NCBI RefSeq assembly: GCF_033110285.1
Contig: NZ_CP136995.1
Coordinates: forward strand, 1,364,001-1,428,000
Reading direction: 5' to 3'
DNA: 64,000 nt
Origin: Ottowia sp. SB7-C50
GTDB lineage: Bacteria; Pseudomonadota; Gammaproteobacteria; Burkholderiales; Burkholderiaceae_C
In this document: positions 32,599 to 41,770 of the stretch, piece after piece
Layout of the letters: each line of letters opens with the position of its first letter
Position numbering within the stretch: the stretch's first letter is position 1
Program-made: the position numbers and the translations under genes
The notes under the pieces: generated by a model
The model's input: only the letters and a program-made list of their open reading frames with translations
The model's database searches: none
What the model was told of the DNA's origin: nothing

Positions 32599-33806
32599 GC
32601 AAACAACCCAATTCCATCAAGCGCCAGCGGCCTCTGGAAGGCCTGCGCGTCGTCGAATTCACGCACATGGTGATGGGCCCCACCTGTGGCCTGGTGCTGG
32701 CCGACCTGGGGGCCGAGGTGATCAAGGTCGAGCCGGTGGACGGCGACCGCACGCGCCACCTGCTGGGGTCGGGGGCGGGCTTCTTCCCCATGTTCAACCG
32801 CGGCAAGAAAAGCATCGCCATCGACCTGCACCAGCCCGAAGGCGCGGCCGTGGCGCGCCGGCTGGCGGCCAGCGCCGACGTGGTGGCCGAGAACTTCAAG
32901 CCCGGCACGATGAAGAAGTACGGGCTGGACTACGAAAGCCTGTCGCGGCAGAACGAGCGCCTGATTTACGTCAGCTGCAAGGGTTTTCTGCCCGGCCCGT
33001 ACGAACACCGCACGGCGCTGGACGAAGTGGTGCAGATGATGGGCGGGCTGGCCTACATGACGGGCCGCCCGGGCGACCCATTGCGTGCCGGCACCAGCGT
33101 GAACGACATCATGGGCGGCATGTTCGGCGCCATCGGCGCGCTGGGCGCGCTGGTGCAGCGCGGCATCACCGGCAGGGGGCAGGAAGTGCAGAGCGCGCTG
33201 TTCGAGAACAACGTATTCCTGGTCGGCCAGCACATGATGCAGTACGCCATCACCGGCCAGCCCGCCGCGCCCATGCCGGACCGCATCAGTGCCTGGGCGG
33301 TCTACGACGTGTTTACCGTCAAGGACGGCGAGCAGATCTTTCTGGCCGCCGTGAGCGACGCGCAATGGCGCACGTTCTGCGACGTGCTGGGTTTCAGCGA
33401 CTTGCGCGACCGGCCCGATTACGCCACCAACAACGACCGTGTGCGTGCGCGCCCCATCCTGCTGGCGCTGCTGCGCGAGCGGCTGTCCACGCGCAGCGCG
33501 GCCGAACTGGCGGCGCTGTTCGAGCAGGCGGGCCTGCCGTTTGCGCCGATCCGCAAGCCCGAGGAGCTGTACGACGACGAACACCTGCGGGCGACCGGCG
33601 GGCTGGCGGAGGTCACCCTCACCGACGGCGCGCGCGCCGGCCAGACGGCGCAGACCACGCTGCTGCCGTTCACGATGGACGGCCAGCGGCTTGGCGCCGG
33701 CACGCAGCCACCCGCGATGGGGCGCGATACCGATGACTTGCTGGCCGCCGTGGGCTGCACGCCGGCGGAGATTGCGGCGTTGCGCGCGGCGCATGCCGTG
33801 GCGTGA
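32595..33806 (+). CDS. CaiB/BaiF (class III) CoA transferase
   Basis: A 403-residue family III CoA transferase moving CoA between carboxylic acids. Typical features are LEGLRVVEFTHMVMGPTCG, LGAEVIKVEPVDGDRTR, NRGKKSIAIDLHQPEG, the DEVVQMMGGLAYMTG segment, and the catalytic-Asp region AGTSVNDIMGG (about residue 171). It overlaps the lyase gene by 4 bp and is followed by a Bug binding protein. Together these form a compact uptake-activation-cleavage set for an organic acid. Confidence 0.92.
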   Translation: MSKQPNSIKRQRPLEGLRVVEFTHMVMGPTCGLVLADLGAEVIKVEPVDGDRTRHLLGSGAGFFPMFNRGKKSIAIDLHQPEGAAVARRLAASADVVAENFKPGTMKKYGLDYESLSRQNERLIYVSCKGFLPGPYEHRTALDEVVQMMGGLAYMTGRPGDPLRAGTSVNDIMGGMFGAIGALGALVQRGITGRGQEVQSALFENNVFLVGQHMMQYAITGQPAAPMPDRISAWAVYDVFTVKDGEQIFLAAVSDAQWRTFCDVLGFSDLRDRPDYATNNDRVRARPILLALLRERLSTRSAAELAALFEQAGLPFAPIRKPEELYDDEHLRATGGLAEVTLTDGARAGQTAQTTLLPFTMDGQRLGAGTQPPAMGRDTDDLLAAVGCTPAEIAALRAAHAVA

Positions 33807-33818
33807 CCGATGACCGAT

Positions 33819-33868
33819 TGCTATTGATATGAGAGCTGGCGGCGCTTGCCTGTTGGCGGCGGAGCCAC
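33819..33868 (+). repeat. Family A repeat between CoA transferase and Bug genes
   Basis: TTGCTATTGATATGAGAGCT then GGCGGCGCTTGCCTGTTGGCGGCGGAGCC. Intergenic. Confidence 0.7.
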
Positions 33869-33920
33869 TTTTCGGCTGGATTCGATTGCCACATGTGTTG
33901 AAGATAAACGGAGACTGTTG

Positions 33921-34910
33921 ATGACCCCCTTTCTGCCTGCAATGATTTCCCGCCGCCGCGCGCTCTCGTCCATTGGCGCCGCAGGCCTGGCCACGCTGGC
34001 GCCCGGCGTGCGGGCGCAGGGCGACAAGCCGGTCAAGTTCATCCTGCCGGTCAGCGCCGGCTCGGGTGTCGACGCCATCGTGCGCGGCGCCGCGCCGTCG
34101 CTGGGCAAGGCGCTCGGCGCGCCGGTGGTGGTCGAAAACCAGCCCGGCGCGGGCGGCGTGGTGGGCACGCAGGCCTTCATCAAGGCCCCGCCCGACGGCC
34201 ACACGCTGGGCGTGGTGTCGAACAACCACGTGATCTATCCCAGCGTGCTCAAGTCGGTGCCGTTCGACCCGGTGGGTGACATCACGCCGATCACCATCAT
34301 TGCCACCTCGCCGATGGTGCTGGTGGTCAACCCCAAGCTGCCCGCCAGGAACATGAAGGAACTGGTGGCGCTGCTGAAGGCGAATCCGGGCAAGTACAAC
34401 TACGCCTCGTCGGGCAACGGCACCATCCTGCACCTGGCGGCAGAGATGTTCAAGGGCGTGACGGGTACGCACATCACCCACATCCCGTACCGCGGCACGG
34501 GTCCGATGATGGCCGACATCATCGGCGGCCAGATCGACATGGGCGTGATCGCCATGCCCGCGGTGCACGGGCAGATCAAGACTGGCGCGCTGCGCGCCAT
34601 CTGCGTGGCGTCGGCCAAGCGCTCAACCGGCGCGCCCGACGTGCCGACGGCGGCGGAGCAGGGCTATCCCGCCTACCTGGTTGAAGGCTGGTCGGCCGCC
34701 GTCGGCCCCAAGGGGTTGCCGGCCGAGCAGGTGCGGCGCATCCACCAGGCCTTTGCCAGCGCGTTTGCCACCGCCGAAGTGCGCGAAGCGATGGACAAGC
34801 AGGGCAACACCATCGTGCTGAGCACGCCCGAACAGGCGCAGGCCCATTTCAAGAGCGAACTGGCCAAGTACGCCGCCATCGTCAAGCGCGCCGGCGTGAC
34901 GCCGCAATAG
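33921..34910 (+). CDS. Bug-family (TTT) periplasmic solute-binding protein
   Basis: A 329-residue binding protein with a Tat-like signal (ISRRRALSSIGAAGLATLAP, cleaved near VRAQ). The hallmark is KPVKFILPVSAGSGVD, followed by VVVENQPGAGGVVGTQ and YASSGNGTILHLAAEM. ATG 33921 is chosen because it gives the signal peptide; upstream in-frame sequence crosses a dispersed-repeat copy. It lies 114 bp after the CoA transferase and probably delivers the acid that the lyase/transferase pair metabolises. Confidence 0.9.
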   Translation: MTPFLPAMISRRRALSSIGAAGLATLAPGVRAQGDKPVKFILPVSAGSGVDAIVRGAAPSLGKALGAPVVVENQPGAGGVVGTQAFIKAPPDGHTLGVVSNNHVIYPSVLKSVPFDPVGDITPITIIATSPMVLVVNPKLPARNMKELVALLKANPGKYNYASSGNGTILHLAAEMFKGVTGTHITHIPYRGTGPMMADIIGGQIDMGVIAMPAVHGQIKTGALRAICVASAKRSTGAPDVPTAAEQGYPAYLVEGWSAAVGPKGLPAEQVRRIHQAFASAFATAEVREAMDKQGNTIVLSTPEQAQAHFKSELAKYAAIVKRAGVTPQ

Positions 34911-34992
34911 TCTTCGCCACACCGTTGCTAGGGGTAATTCCCAAGCGATCCGGGGCTGGATAGGCGTGCCCGCGCCCGTAGAATCATTAGCC

Positions 34993-35004
34993 GACCGATC
35001 GGTC
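34993..35004. promoter_or_regulatory. Palindromic operator, TetR-type, ahead of the ABC transporter
   Basis: GACCGATCGGTC is a perfect 12-bp palindrome, 66 bp before the start codon of the ABC binding-protein gene. The form resembles operators of TetR-family repressors of aromatic or acyl-CoA catabolism. The regulator itself is not in the window. Confidence 0.5.
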
Positions 35005-35069
35005 AGTTAATGGCCTCGGGCGTGACCGGGTCACGCAAATTCATCACCCTCTTCAGGTTGGAGACATCC

Positions 35070-36225
35070 ATGCAATTGAAAAAGCTGGCGCTGCTGTGCG
35101 TCGCGTCCCTCGGCTTTTCGGCCACCGTCTGGGCAGACATCAACGTCGGCGTCACGCTGTCGTCCACCGGCCCCGCGGCATCGCTGGGCATTCCCGAGCG
35201 CAACACCATCTCGCTGCTGCCCACCACCATCGGCGGGCAGAAGGTCAACTACATCGTGCTGGACGATGCCTCTGACACCACCGCGGCCGTCACCAACACG
35301 CGCAAGCTGATCTCCGAGCGCAATGTCGACGTGATCGTGGGTTCGTCCACCACGCCGGCGTCGCTGGCCATGATCGACGTCGTCGCCGAGGCGCAGACGC
35401 CGATGATCACGCTGGGCGCATCGGCCGCCATCATCGAGCCGCAGGACGCCAAGAAGAAGTGGGTCTTCAAGACGCCGCAGAACGACATCATGATGGCGCT
35501 GGCCATCGCCGAGCACATGGCGTCCAACGGCGTCAAGACGGCGGCTTACGTCGGCTTTTCGGACGCCTACGGCGAAGGCTGGGCCAGGGAATTTGCCAAG
35601 GCGCTGGAGCTGAAGAAGATCAAGCTGGTGGCCAACGAGCGCTTCTCGCGCACCGACACCAGCGTGACCGGCCAGGTGCTGAAGATCATGGGCGCCAAGC
35701 CCGATGCGGTGCTGGTCGGCGGCTCGGGCACGCCGGCTGCACTGCCGCAAAAGACGCTGAAGGAACGCGGCTACGCGGGCCAGTACTACCAGACGCACGG
35801 CGTCGCCAACGCCGACTTCCTGCGCGTGGGCGGCAAGGATGTGGAAGGCACCTATCTGCCCGCGGGCCCCGTGCTGGTGGCCGACCAGCTGCCGGCCGCC
35901 AACCCGGTGCGCAAGTCCGCGATGGAATACATCCAGGCGTACGAAGGCGCCCACGGCAAGGGCAGCGTCAGCACCTTCGGCGGCCACGCGTGGGACGCCG
36001 GCCAGATCCTGAAGGCGGCCATCCCGGTGGCGCTCAAGGGTGGCCAGCCCGGTACGCCGCAGTTCCGCGTCGCGCTGCGTGACGCCATGGAAAAGGTGCG
36101 CGAAACCCCCCGGTGCACACGGCATCTTCAACATGTCGCCCACCGACCACCTGGGCCTGGACCAGCGCGCGCGCGTGATGGTCAAGATCGAAAATGGCCG
36201 CTGGAAATACCAGGAAACGAAGTAA
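35070..36225 (+). pseudogene. Branched-chain-type ABC transporter substrate-binding protein, frameshifted near the C-terminus
   Basis: A LivK-like periplasmic binding protein of about 384 residues when corrected. The signal peptide (LKKLALLCVASLGFSATVWA) is followed by type 1 periplasmic-binding sequence: NVGVTLSSTGPAASLGIPE, IVGSSTTPASLAMIDV, AAYVGFSDAYGEGWARE, YQTHGVANADFLRVGG. After AMEKVRET, a run of six C (36106-36111) shifts the frame. With five C, translation continues AHGIFNMSPTDHLGLDQRAR and ends VKIENGRWKYQETK at the TAA ending 36225. Uncorrected, the last about 38 residues become unrelated and the frame stops at 36230. This may be a true mutation or a homopolymer error. It is the first gene of a liv-type operon. 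Confidence 0.85.
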
Positions 36226-36319
36226 GCTAACGGCCTGTTGAGGAAGGGGTGCGGCAACGGAAGGGTTGCCGCACGGGTTTTCACCACATCGAAAGCGCCG
36301 ATCGCACGGCCCGGCTTGC

Positions 36320-37348
36320 ATGGATCTTCAAATCGCCCTGTTGCTGGTGCAGGACGGCATCGTCAATGGCGCCATCTACGCGCTGATGGCGTTGGCCCTG
36401 GTGCTGGTGTTTTCGGTGACGCGCGTCATCTTCATCCCGCAGGGCGAATTTGTCGCCTATGCCGCGCTGGCCATGGCGGCGCTGCAGTCGGGCAAGCTGC
36501 CGGCCGTGCTGTGGATGCTGCTGGCGCTGGCGGCCATCACGTTGGTGGTCGAGGCGGTGCGCCAGGCGCGCGGCGCCGAGGTCGACTGGCGAAGCACCGC
36601 CGTCTGGGCCGTGGTGCTGCCCGCGCTGGCGGCGCTGATGCTGCTGGTCGTCAAGCCCGAGTCCATGCTGCTGCAGGTGCTGGCGGTGCTGCTGCTGGTG
36701 GTGCCGATGGGACCGCTCGTCTACCGCCTGGCCTACCGCCCGCTGGCGCATGCCACGGTGTTGATCCTGCTCATCGTGTCGGTGGCGCTGCACCTGGTGA
36801 TGGTCGGGCTGGGGCTGTTCTTTTTTGGTGCCGAAGGCTCGCGCACCACCCCGTTTTCCGAAGCGCGCTGGGACATCGGCGGCATGACGATCACGGGGCA
36901 GTCGCTGGTGATCCTGGGCGTCACGGCGCTGCTGGTGGTGGGCATGTTCTTCTTCTTCGAGCGCACCATCGTCGGCAAGGCGCTGCGCGCCACCGCCATC
37001 AACCGCGTGGGCGCGCGCCTGATGGGCATCCCGACCTCGCTGTCGGGTGACCTCAGCTTTGCGCTGGCGGCGCTGATCGGCGCGGTGTCGGGCCTGCTGA
37101 TCGCGCCGGTCACCACCATCTATTACGACACCGGCTTCCTGATCGGCCTGAAGGGCTTCGTCGCCGCCATCGTGGGCGGGCTGGGCAGTTATCCGCTGGC
37201 GCTGGCGGGTGCGCTGCTGGTGGGCCTGCTCGAATCCTTCTCGTCCTTCTGGGCCAGTGCGTTCAAGGAAGTCATCGTGTTCACGCTGATTATTCCGGTG
37301 TTGTGGTGGCGCTCGCTCAACACCCACCACGTGGAGGACGAGGAATGA
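36320..37348 (+). CDS. Branched-chain amino acid-type ABC permease (LivH family)
   Basis: A 342-residue inner-membrane permease. The family N-terminus QIALLLVQDGIVNGAIYALM, VFSVTRVIFIPQGEFVAYA and the EAA-like coupling region GKALRATAINRVGARLMGIP with TSLSGDLSFALAALIGAVSG are present. ATG 36320 (MDLQIALL) gives the usual start. The stop overlaps the next gene start (ATGA). It pairs with the permease domain of the downstream fusion. Substrate is unknown; liv-type systems in this family also carry aromatic and dicarboxylic acids. Confidence 0.92.
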   Translation: MDLQIALLLVQDGIVNGAIYALMALALVLVFSVTRVIFIPQGEFVAYAALAMAALQSGKLPAVLWMLLALAAITLVVEAVRQARGAEVDWRSTAVWAVVLPALAALMLLVVKPESMLLQVLAVLLLVVPMGPLVYRLAYRPLAHATVLILLIVSVALHLVMVGLGLFFFGAEGSRTTPFSEARWDIGGMTITGQSLVILGVTALLVVGMFFFFERTIVGKALRATAINRVGARLMGIPTSLSGDLSFALAALIGAVSGLLIAPVTTIYYDTGFLIGLKGFVAAIVGGLGSYPLALAGALLVGLLESFSSFWASAFKEVIVFTLIIPVLWWRSLNTHHVEDEE

Positions 37349-39924
37349 AGCCGCTTCATCTCGTCATCGCCTTCATCGTGCTGCTGGCGGCGGCTTGGGG
37401 CTTCCTGCCGCCGTTCACCGTCACGCTGCTGTGCTACATCGGCCTGTATTCGATGGTCGCCGTGGGCCTGGTCATGCTGACCGGCGTGGGCGGCATGACT
37501 TCGTTCGGCCAGGCCGCCTTCGTCGGCCTGGGCGCCTATGCCACGGCGTGGATCTGCACGTCGCCCCAGGCGGCTGAACTGCTGGGTGCGCTGCCCAAGG
37601 GCGTCTACCCGTGGGTGGGGCTGCTGCTGGGTCTGGCCGTGACGGCACTGGTGGCCTGGGTGCTGGGCGCGGTGACGCTGCGCCTGTCGGGCCACTATCT
37701 GCCGCTGGGCACCATCGCCTGGGGTCTGAGCCTGTACTACGTGTTCGGCAACCTGCAGTCGCTGGGCGGCTTCACGGGGCTGTCGGGCATTCCGCCACTC
37801 GAATTGTTCGGGCTGTCGCTGGCCTCGCCGCGCGTGCTGGGCGTGGTGATCTGGGCGGTGCTGCTGCTGGCCATCTGGGCGCTGCACAACCTGCTGGATT
37901 CGCGCGAGGGCCGGTCCATCCGTGCGCTCAAGACCGGGCGGCTGATGGCCGAGTCAATGGGCGTCGACACCGCGCAGCAGCGCATCAAGCTGTTCGTGTT
38001 GGCGGCGCTGCTGGCGGCCGTGTCGGGCTGGCTGTACGCGCACATGCAGCGCTTCGTCAACCCGACGCCGTTCAACCTCAACATCGGCATTGAATACCTG
38101 TTCATGGCCGTGGTCGGCGGTTCCGGCCATCTGTGGGGCGCCGTACTGGGCGCCACGCTCATCACGCTGCTGAAAGAGCAACTGCAGGACTGGCTGCCGC
38201 GCCTGCTGGGCGCCACCGGCAACTTCGAGATCGTGGTGTTCGGCCTGCTGATGCTGCTGGTGCTGCAGCGCGCCTCTACCGGCCTGTGGCCGCTGCTGGC
38301 CGACGCCATGCGCCGCTGGGGCTGGGTCCGGCCCGAGCCACCGACCAACCCGCTCAACGGCGCTGTCGCCAGCCTCGAGCAACGGACCCTGCCGCCCGCG
38401 GGCGAACAGGTGCTGCAGGCGCAGAAGGTGACCAAGCGCTTTGCCGGCCTGGTAGCCAACAATGCCGTCGACATGGACGTGCGCGCCGGCGAGGTGCACG
38501 CCCTCATCGGGCCCAACGGCGCGGGCAAGAGCACCTTCTTCAACATGATTTCGGGCGTGGACGACCCCACCGAAGGCCAGGTGCGGCTGATGGGGCAGGA
38601 CATGCAGGGCAAGCCCTCGCGCGCCTTTGCGGCGCTGGGCCTGGGCCGCACCTTCCAGCATGTGCGCCTGCTGGGCGAGCGCAGCGTGCTTGACAACGTG
38701 GCCCTCGGCGCGCATCGGCGCGGCCACAAGGGCTGGGTGGCGAGCATGCTGCGGCTCGACCGTGCCGAAGAAGCGGCGGTGCTGGCCGAAGCCATGCGCC
38801 AGATCGAGCGCTGCGGCCTGGCCGATGTGGCGCACACGCCCGCCGCGTCGCTGCCGCTGGGCCAGCAACGCATTGTCGAAATCGCGCGTGCATTGGCCGG
38901 CCAGCCGGCGCTGCTGCTGCTGGACGAGCCGGCCGCCGGCCTGCGCCACCTCGAAAAGCAGAGCCTGGCCGCGCTGCTGACCCAACTGCGGGCCGAGGGC
39001 CTGGCCATCCTGGTGGTCGAACACGACATGGAATTCGTCATGAACCTGGCCGACCGCATCACGGTGCTGGAGTTCGGCACGGTGATCGCCCACGGAACGC
39101 CGGCCGAAGTGCAGGCCGACCCGCGCGTCATCGCGGCCTATCTCGGGGGGGGAAATGCTGTGAGCGCGCCGCTGCTGACCCTGCCCAGCTTTTCGGTCTA
39201 CTACGGGCCGGTGCAGGCCATTCATGGCATCGAACTGCACGTCAACGAAGGCGAAATCGTCACCGTGATCGGCCCCAACGGTGCCGGCAAGACGACGCTG
39301 CTGAACGCCATCATGGGCCTGCTGCCCTCGCAGGGCGGCCTGTCGCTGGATGGCCACGCCATTGCGCGGCCCACGGTCGAGGCCATGGTGCGCCACGGCG
39401 TGGCCCTGGTGCCCGAAAAGCGCGAGCTGTTCGGCGAGATGTCGGTCGAAGACAACCTGCTGCTGGGCGGCTTTGCCTTGTGGCGGCGCGGCCAGCGCGA
39501 CCAGGCCGCGCGCATGAAGGAAATCTTCGCCATCTTCCCGCGCCTGGAAGAGCGCCGCGCGCAGATGGCGTCCACGCTGTCGGGCGGCGAACGGCAGATG
39601 CTGGCCATCGGCCGCGCGCTGATGAGCCGCCCCCGGCTGCTGATGCTGGACGAGCCGTCGCTCGGCCTGGCGCCGCTCATCGTGCGCGAGGTGCTCAACA
39701 CCGTGTCGGCGCTGCGGCGCACCGGCGTGTCGGTGCTGCTGGTCGAGCAGAACGCGCGCGCCGCGCTCAACACCGCCGACCGCGGCTACGTGCTGGAGAT
39801 GGGCGAGGTGGCGGTGCAGGGCGCCGCCCAGGACCTGATGCACGATCAGCGGGTGATTGACACTTATCTTGGGGTGGGCGGAAAGAAAGCTGACCCTGAG
39901 GCGCCTGCGGCGCCTTCCCCCTGA
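37345..39924 (+). CDS. Fused ABC transporter permease-ATPase-ATPase (LivM-LivG-LivF in one frame)
   Basis: An 859-residue reading frame containing a LivM permease (about 1-325; GVGGMTSFGQAAFVGLGAYA), a LivG ATPase and a LivF ATPase. LivG has Walker A GPNGAGKSTF near 389, signature LPLGQQRIVEIARAL near 502, and LLLLDEPAAGL. LivF has GPNGAGKTTL near 642, LSGGERQMLAIGRAL near 745, and LMLDEPSLGL. LivM-LivG fusions are common in Burkholderiales but LivF is normally separate. The join is at a run of eight G (39145-39152). With seven, LivG would end GGEML-TGA and LivF would start at the overlapping GTG (GTGAGCGCGCCG, giving MSAPLLTLPSFSVYYG), the expected layout. Either a genuine triple fusion or a homopolymer effect. 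The last residues (DPEAPAAPSP) come from a composite repeat. Confidence 0.85.
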   Translation: MKPLHLVIAFIVLLAAAWGFLPPFTVTLLCYIGLYSMVAVGLVMLTGVGGMTSFGQAAFVGLGAYATAWICTSPQAAELLGALPKGVYPWVGLLLGLAVTALVAWVLGAVTLRLSGHYLPLGTIAWGLSLYYVFGNLQSLGGFTGLSGIPPLELFGLSLASPRVLGVVIWAVLLLAIWALHNLLDSREGRSIRALKTGRLMAESMGVDTAQQRIKLFVLAALLAAVSGWLYAHMQRFVNPTPFNLNIGIEYLFMAVVGGSGHLWGAVLGATLITLLKEQLQDWLPRLLGATGNFEIVVFGLLMLLVLQRASTGLWPLLADAMRRWGWVRPEPPTNPLNGAVASLEQRTLPPAGEQVLQAQKVTKRFAGLVANNAVDMDVRAGEVHALIGPNGAGKSTFFNMISGVDDPTEGQVRLMGQDMQGKPSRAFAALGLGRTFQHVRLLGERSVLDNVALGAHRRGHKGWVASMLRLDRAEEAAVLAEAMRQIERCGLADVAHTPAASLPLGQQRIVEIARALAGQPALLLLDEPAAGLRHLEKQSLAALLTQLRAEGLAILVVEHDMEFVMNLADRITVLEFGTVIAHGTPAEVQADPRVIAAYLGGGNAVSAPLLTLPSFSVYYGPVQAIHGIELHVNEGEIVTVIGPNGAGKTTLLNAIMGLLPSQGGLSLDGHAIARPTVEAMVRHGVALVPEKRELFGEMSVEDNLLLGGFALWRRGQRDQAARMKEIFAIFPRLEERRAQMASTLSGGERQMLAIGRALMSRPRLLMLDEPSLGLAPLIVREVLNTVSALRRTGVSVLLVEQNARAALNTADRGYVLEMGEVAVQGAAQDLMHDQRVIDTYLGVGGKKADPEAPAAPSP

Positions 39925-40022
39925 GGGGGACAACGCTGGCGGCCGGTGCAAGCCCGGCCGCGGCGTTCCGGCGTGGCCTGCTCCGCGGCCATCTGATGGG
40001 GCGGGCTTGCTGCGCAGCCCGG
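39895..40022. repeat. Composite repeat, about 125 bp
   Basis: Nearly identical to 31391-31520 (GGGGACAACGCTGGCGGCCG, GGCGTGGCCTGCTCCGCGGC). It overlaps the end of the LivF domain and supplies its last codons and stop. Confidence 0.85.
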
Positions 40023-40029
40023 GCGCGTC

Positions 40030-40132
40030 GCTATTGAATGGAGAGCTGATCGCGCTGGCCACGTCTGGGGTTCTGATGTATTACGCTTGAAATCCTCGAC
40101 AATAAAGCGCAAGCTGCTATCAAATCAATAAT
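40030..40132. repeat. Two facing partial family A repeats
   Basis: GCTATTGAATGGAGAGCTGA (40030-40064, plus) and, inverted, AAAGCGCAAGCTGCTATCAA (40101-40132). Between the liv fusion and the aldehyde dehydrogenase gene. Confidence 0.55.
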
Positions 40133-40191
40133 TTATCGGGATTTGGTGCTGTCAGGCATCGACTGTTTTTGACGTTTACGGAGACTTTTCA

Positions 40192-41745
40192 ATGACTCAA
40201 CTTCAAAGCTACATCGCCGGCCGCTGGATTGGCAGCGAACCGGCGCAGGCGTTGCGCAGCGCCATCGACGGCACGGTGGTGGCGCACAGCCATGCCGATG
40301 CCATCGACTTCGGCGAAGCGCTGGACCACGCCCGCCGCGTGGGCGTGCCGGCGCTGCAGAAGACCGACTTCCAGCAACGCGCCGGCATGCTGAAAGCGCT
40401 GGCCAAGTACCTGGGCGAGCGCAAGGAAGAGATGTACGCGCTGTCGTTTCACACCGGCGCCACGCGCACCGACGGCTGGGTCGACATCGAGGGCGGCAGC
40501 GGCACGCTGTTCGCCTACGCCAGCATGGCCAAGGAGCTGCCCAAGACCGGCAACCTGTGGCACGAAGGCCCGCAGATGCCGCTGGGCAAGACGGGCGCCT
40601 TCGCCGGCACGCACGTGCTGGTGCCGCGCGGCGGCGTGGCGGTGCACATCAACGCCTTCAACTTCCCGGTCTGGGGCCTGCTGGAGAAATTTGCGCCGAC
40701 CTTTCTGGCGGGCATGCCGTGCATCGGCAAGCCGGCCACGGCCACCAGCTTTCTGACCGAGAAGCTGGTGCGGCTGGTCAACGAATCGGGCATCCTGCCC
40801 GAAGGCGCGCTGCAGCTGGTCATCGGCGGCACGGGCGACCTGCTGGACCGGCTGGATGTGCGCGACGTCGTGACCTTCACCGGCTCGGCCGACACCGCGG
40901 CCAAGCTGCGCGTGACGCCGAACCTGGTCAAGCACAGCATCCCTTTCAACGCCGAGGCCGATTCGCTCAACTGCGCGATCCTGGCGCCCGATGTCACGCC
41001 CGATGACGAGGAGTTCGATCTCTTCGTCAAGGAAATCGCGCGCGAGATGACGCAGAAGGCCGGCCAGAAATGCACCGCCATCCGTCGTGCCATCGTGCCG
41101 GCCGACCGCATCGACGCCGTCGCGGCCAGGCTGAAAGAACGCCTGGCCAAGACCACGGTGGGCGACCCGCGCCTCGACAACGTGCGCATGGGTGCGTTGG
41201 CATCCAAGTCGCAGCAGGCCGACGTGGCCGACCGCGTGGCGACGCTGAGCCAGGGTGCTGACATCGTGTTCGGCGGCGACGCAGGCTTCGCGCCGGTGGG
41301 CGAGGGCGTGGCCGAAGGCGCATTCTTCCAACCCACGCTGCTGCTGGCGCGCGACCCGCAGCGCCACGCCGCGCACGACGTCGAGGCCTTCGGCCCCGTC
41401 AGCACGCTGATGCCCTATAACGGCATCGACGAAGCCATCGCACTGGCCGCCAAGGGCCAGGGCAGCCTGGCCGGCACGCTGGTGACCAAGGGCGCCGACG
41501 TGGCGGCGCAAGTCATTCCGCAGCTTGCCGCGCTGCACGGCCGACTGCAGATCCTCGACCGCTCCGCCGCGCCGGAATCGACGGGCCATGGTTCCGCGCT
41601 GCCGTACCTCAAGCACGGCGGCCCGGGCCGCGCGGGCGGTGGCGAAGAGCTGGGCGGCCTGCGCGCCGTCAAGCACATGATGCAGCGCGCCGCACTGCAA
41701 GGGTCGCCCGCCATGCTGGGCGCCATCACCGGCGAAAGCGCGTAA
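40192..41745 (+). CDS. 3,4-dehydroadipyl-CoA semialdehyde dehydrogenase-type ALDH (BoxD/PaaZ N-domain)
   Basis: A 517-residue NAD(P)-dependent aldehyde dehydrogenase of the PaaN/PaaZ-BoxD group, which oxidises ring-cleavage CoA semialdehydes in phenylacetate or benzoyl-CoA breakdown. Recognisable sequence includes LQSYIAGRWIGSE, VHINAFNFPVWGLLEKFAP, FTGSADTAAKLR, the general base in PFNAEADSLN (about 257), the catalytic Cys in KAGQKCTAIRR (about 294), and EAFGPVSTLMPY. The C-terminal MaoC hydratase domain of full PaaZ (about 680 residues) is absent, favouring the BoxD type. It lies downstream of the ABC transporter and may act on the imported aromatic acid; no box or paa oxygenase genes are in the window. 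Confidence 0.85.
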   Translation: MTQLQSYIAGRWIGSEPAQALRSAIDGTVVAHSHADAIDFGEALDHARRVGVPALQKTDFQQRAGMLKALAKYLGERKEEMYALSFHTGATRTDGWVDIEGGSGTLFAYASMAKELPKTGNLWHEGPQMPLGKTGAFAGTHVLVPRGGVAVHINAFNFPVWGLLEKFAPTFLAGMPCIGKPATATSFLTEKLVRLVNESGILPEGALQLVIGGTGDLLDRLDVRDVVTFTGSADTAAKLRVTPNLVKHSIPFNAEADSLNCAILAPDVTPDDEEFDLFVKEIAREMTQKAGQKCTAIRRAIVPADRIDAVAARLKERLAKTTVGDPRLDNVRMGALASKSQQADVADRVATLSQGADIVFGGDAGFAPVGEGVAEGAFFQPTLLLARDPQRHAAHDVEAFGPVSTLMPYNGIDEAIALAAKGQGSLAGTLVTKGADVAAQVIPQLAALHGRLQILDRSAAPESTGHGSALPYLKHGGPGRAGGGEELGGLRAVKHMMQRAALQGSPAMLGAITGESA

Positions 41746-41770
41746 CGGCGCGCTGGCACGAGCGCATGTA

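Noticed and set aside
32427..34568. 713-codon minus-strand frame opposite CoA transferase and Bug genes
   Set aside because: His/Arg/Gln-rich antisense shadow; no recognisable motif.
37954..40062. 702-codon minus-strand frame opposite the liv fusion
   Set aside because: Antisense shadow of ABC ATPase domains.
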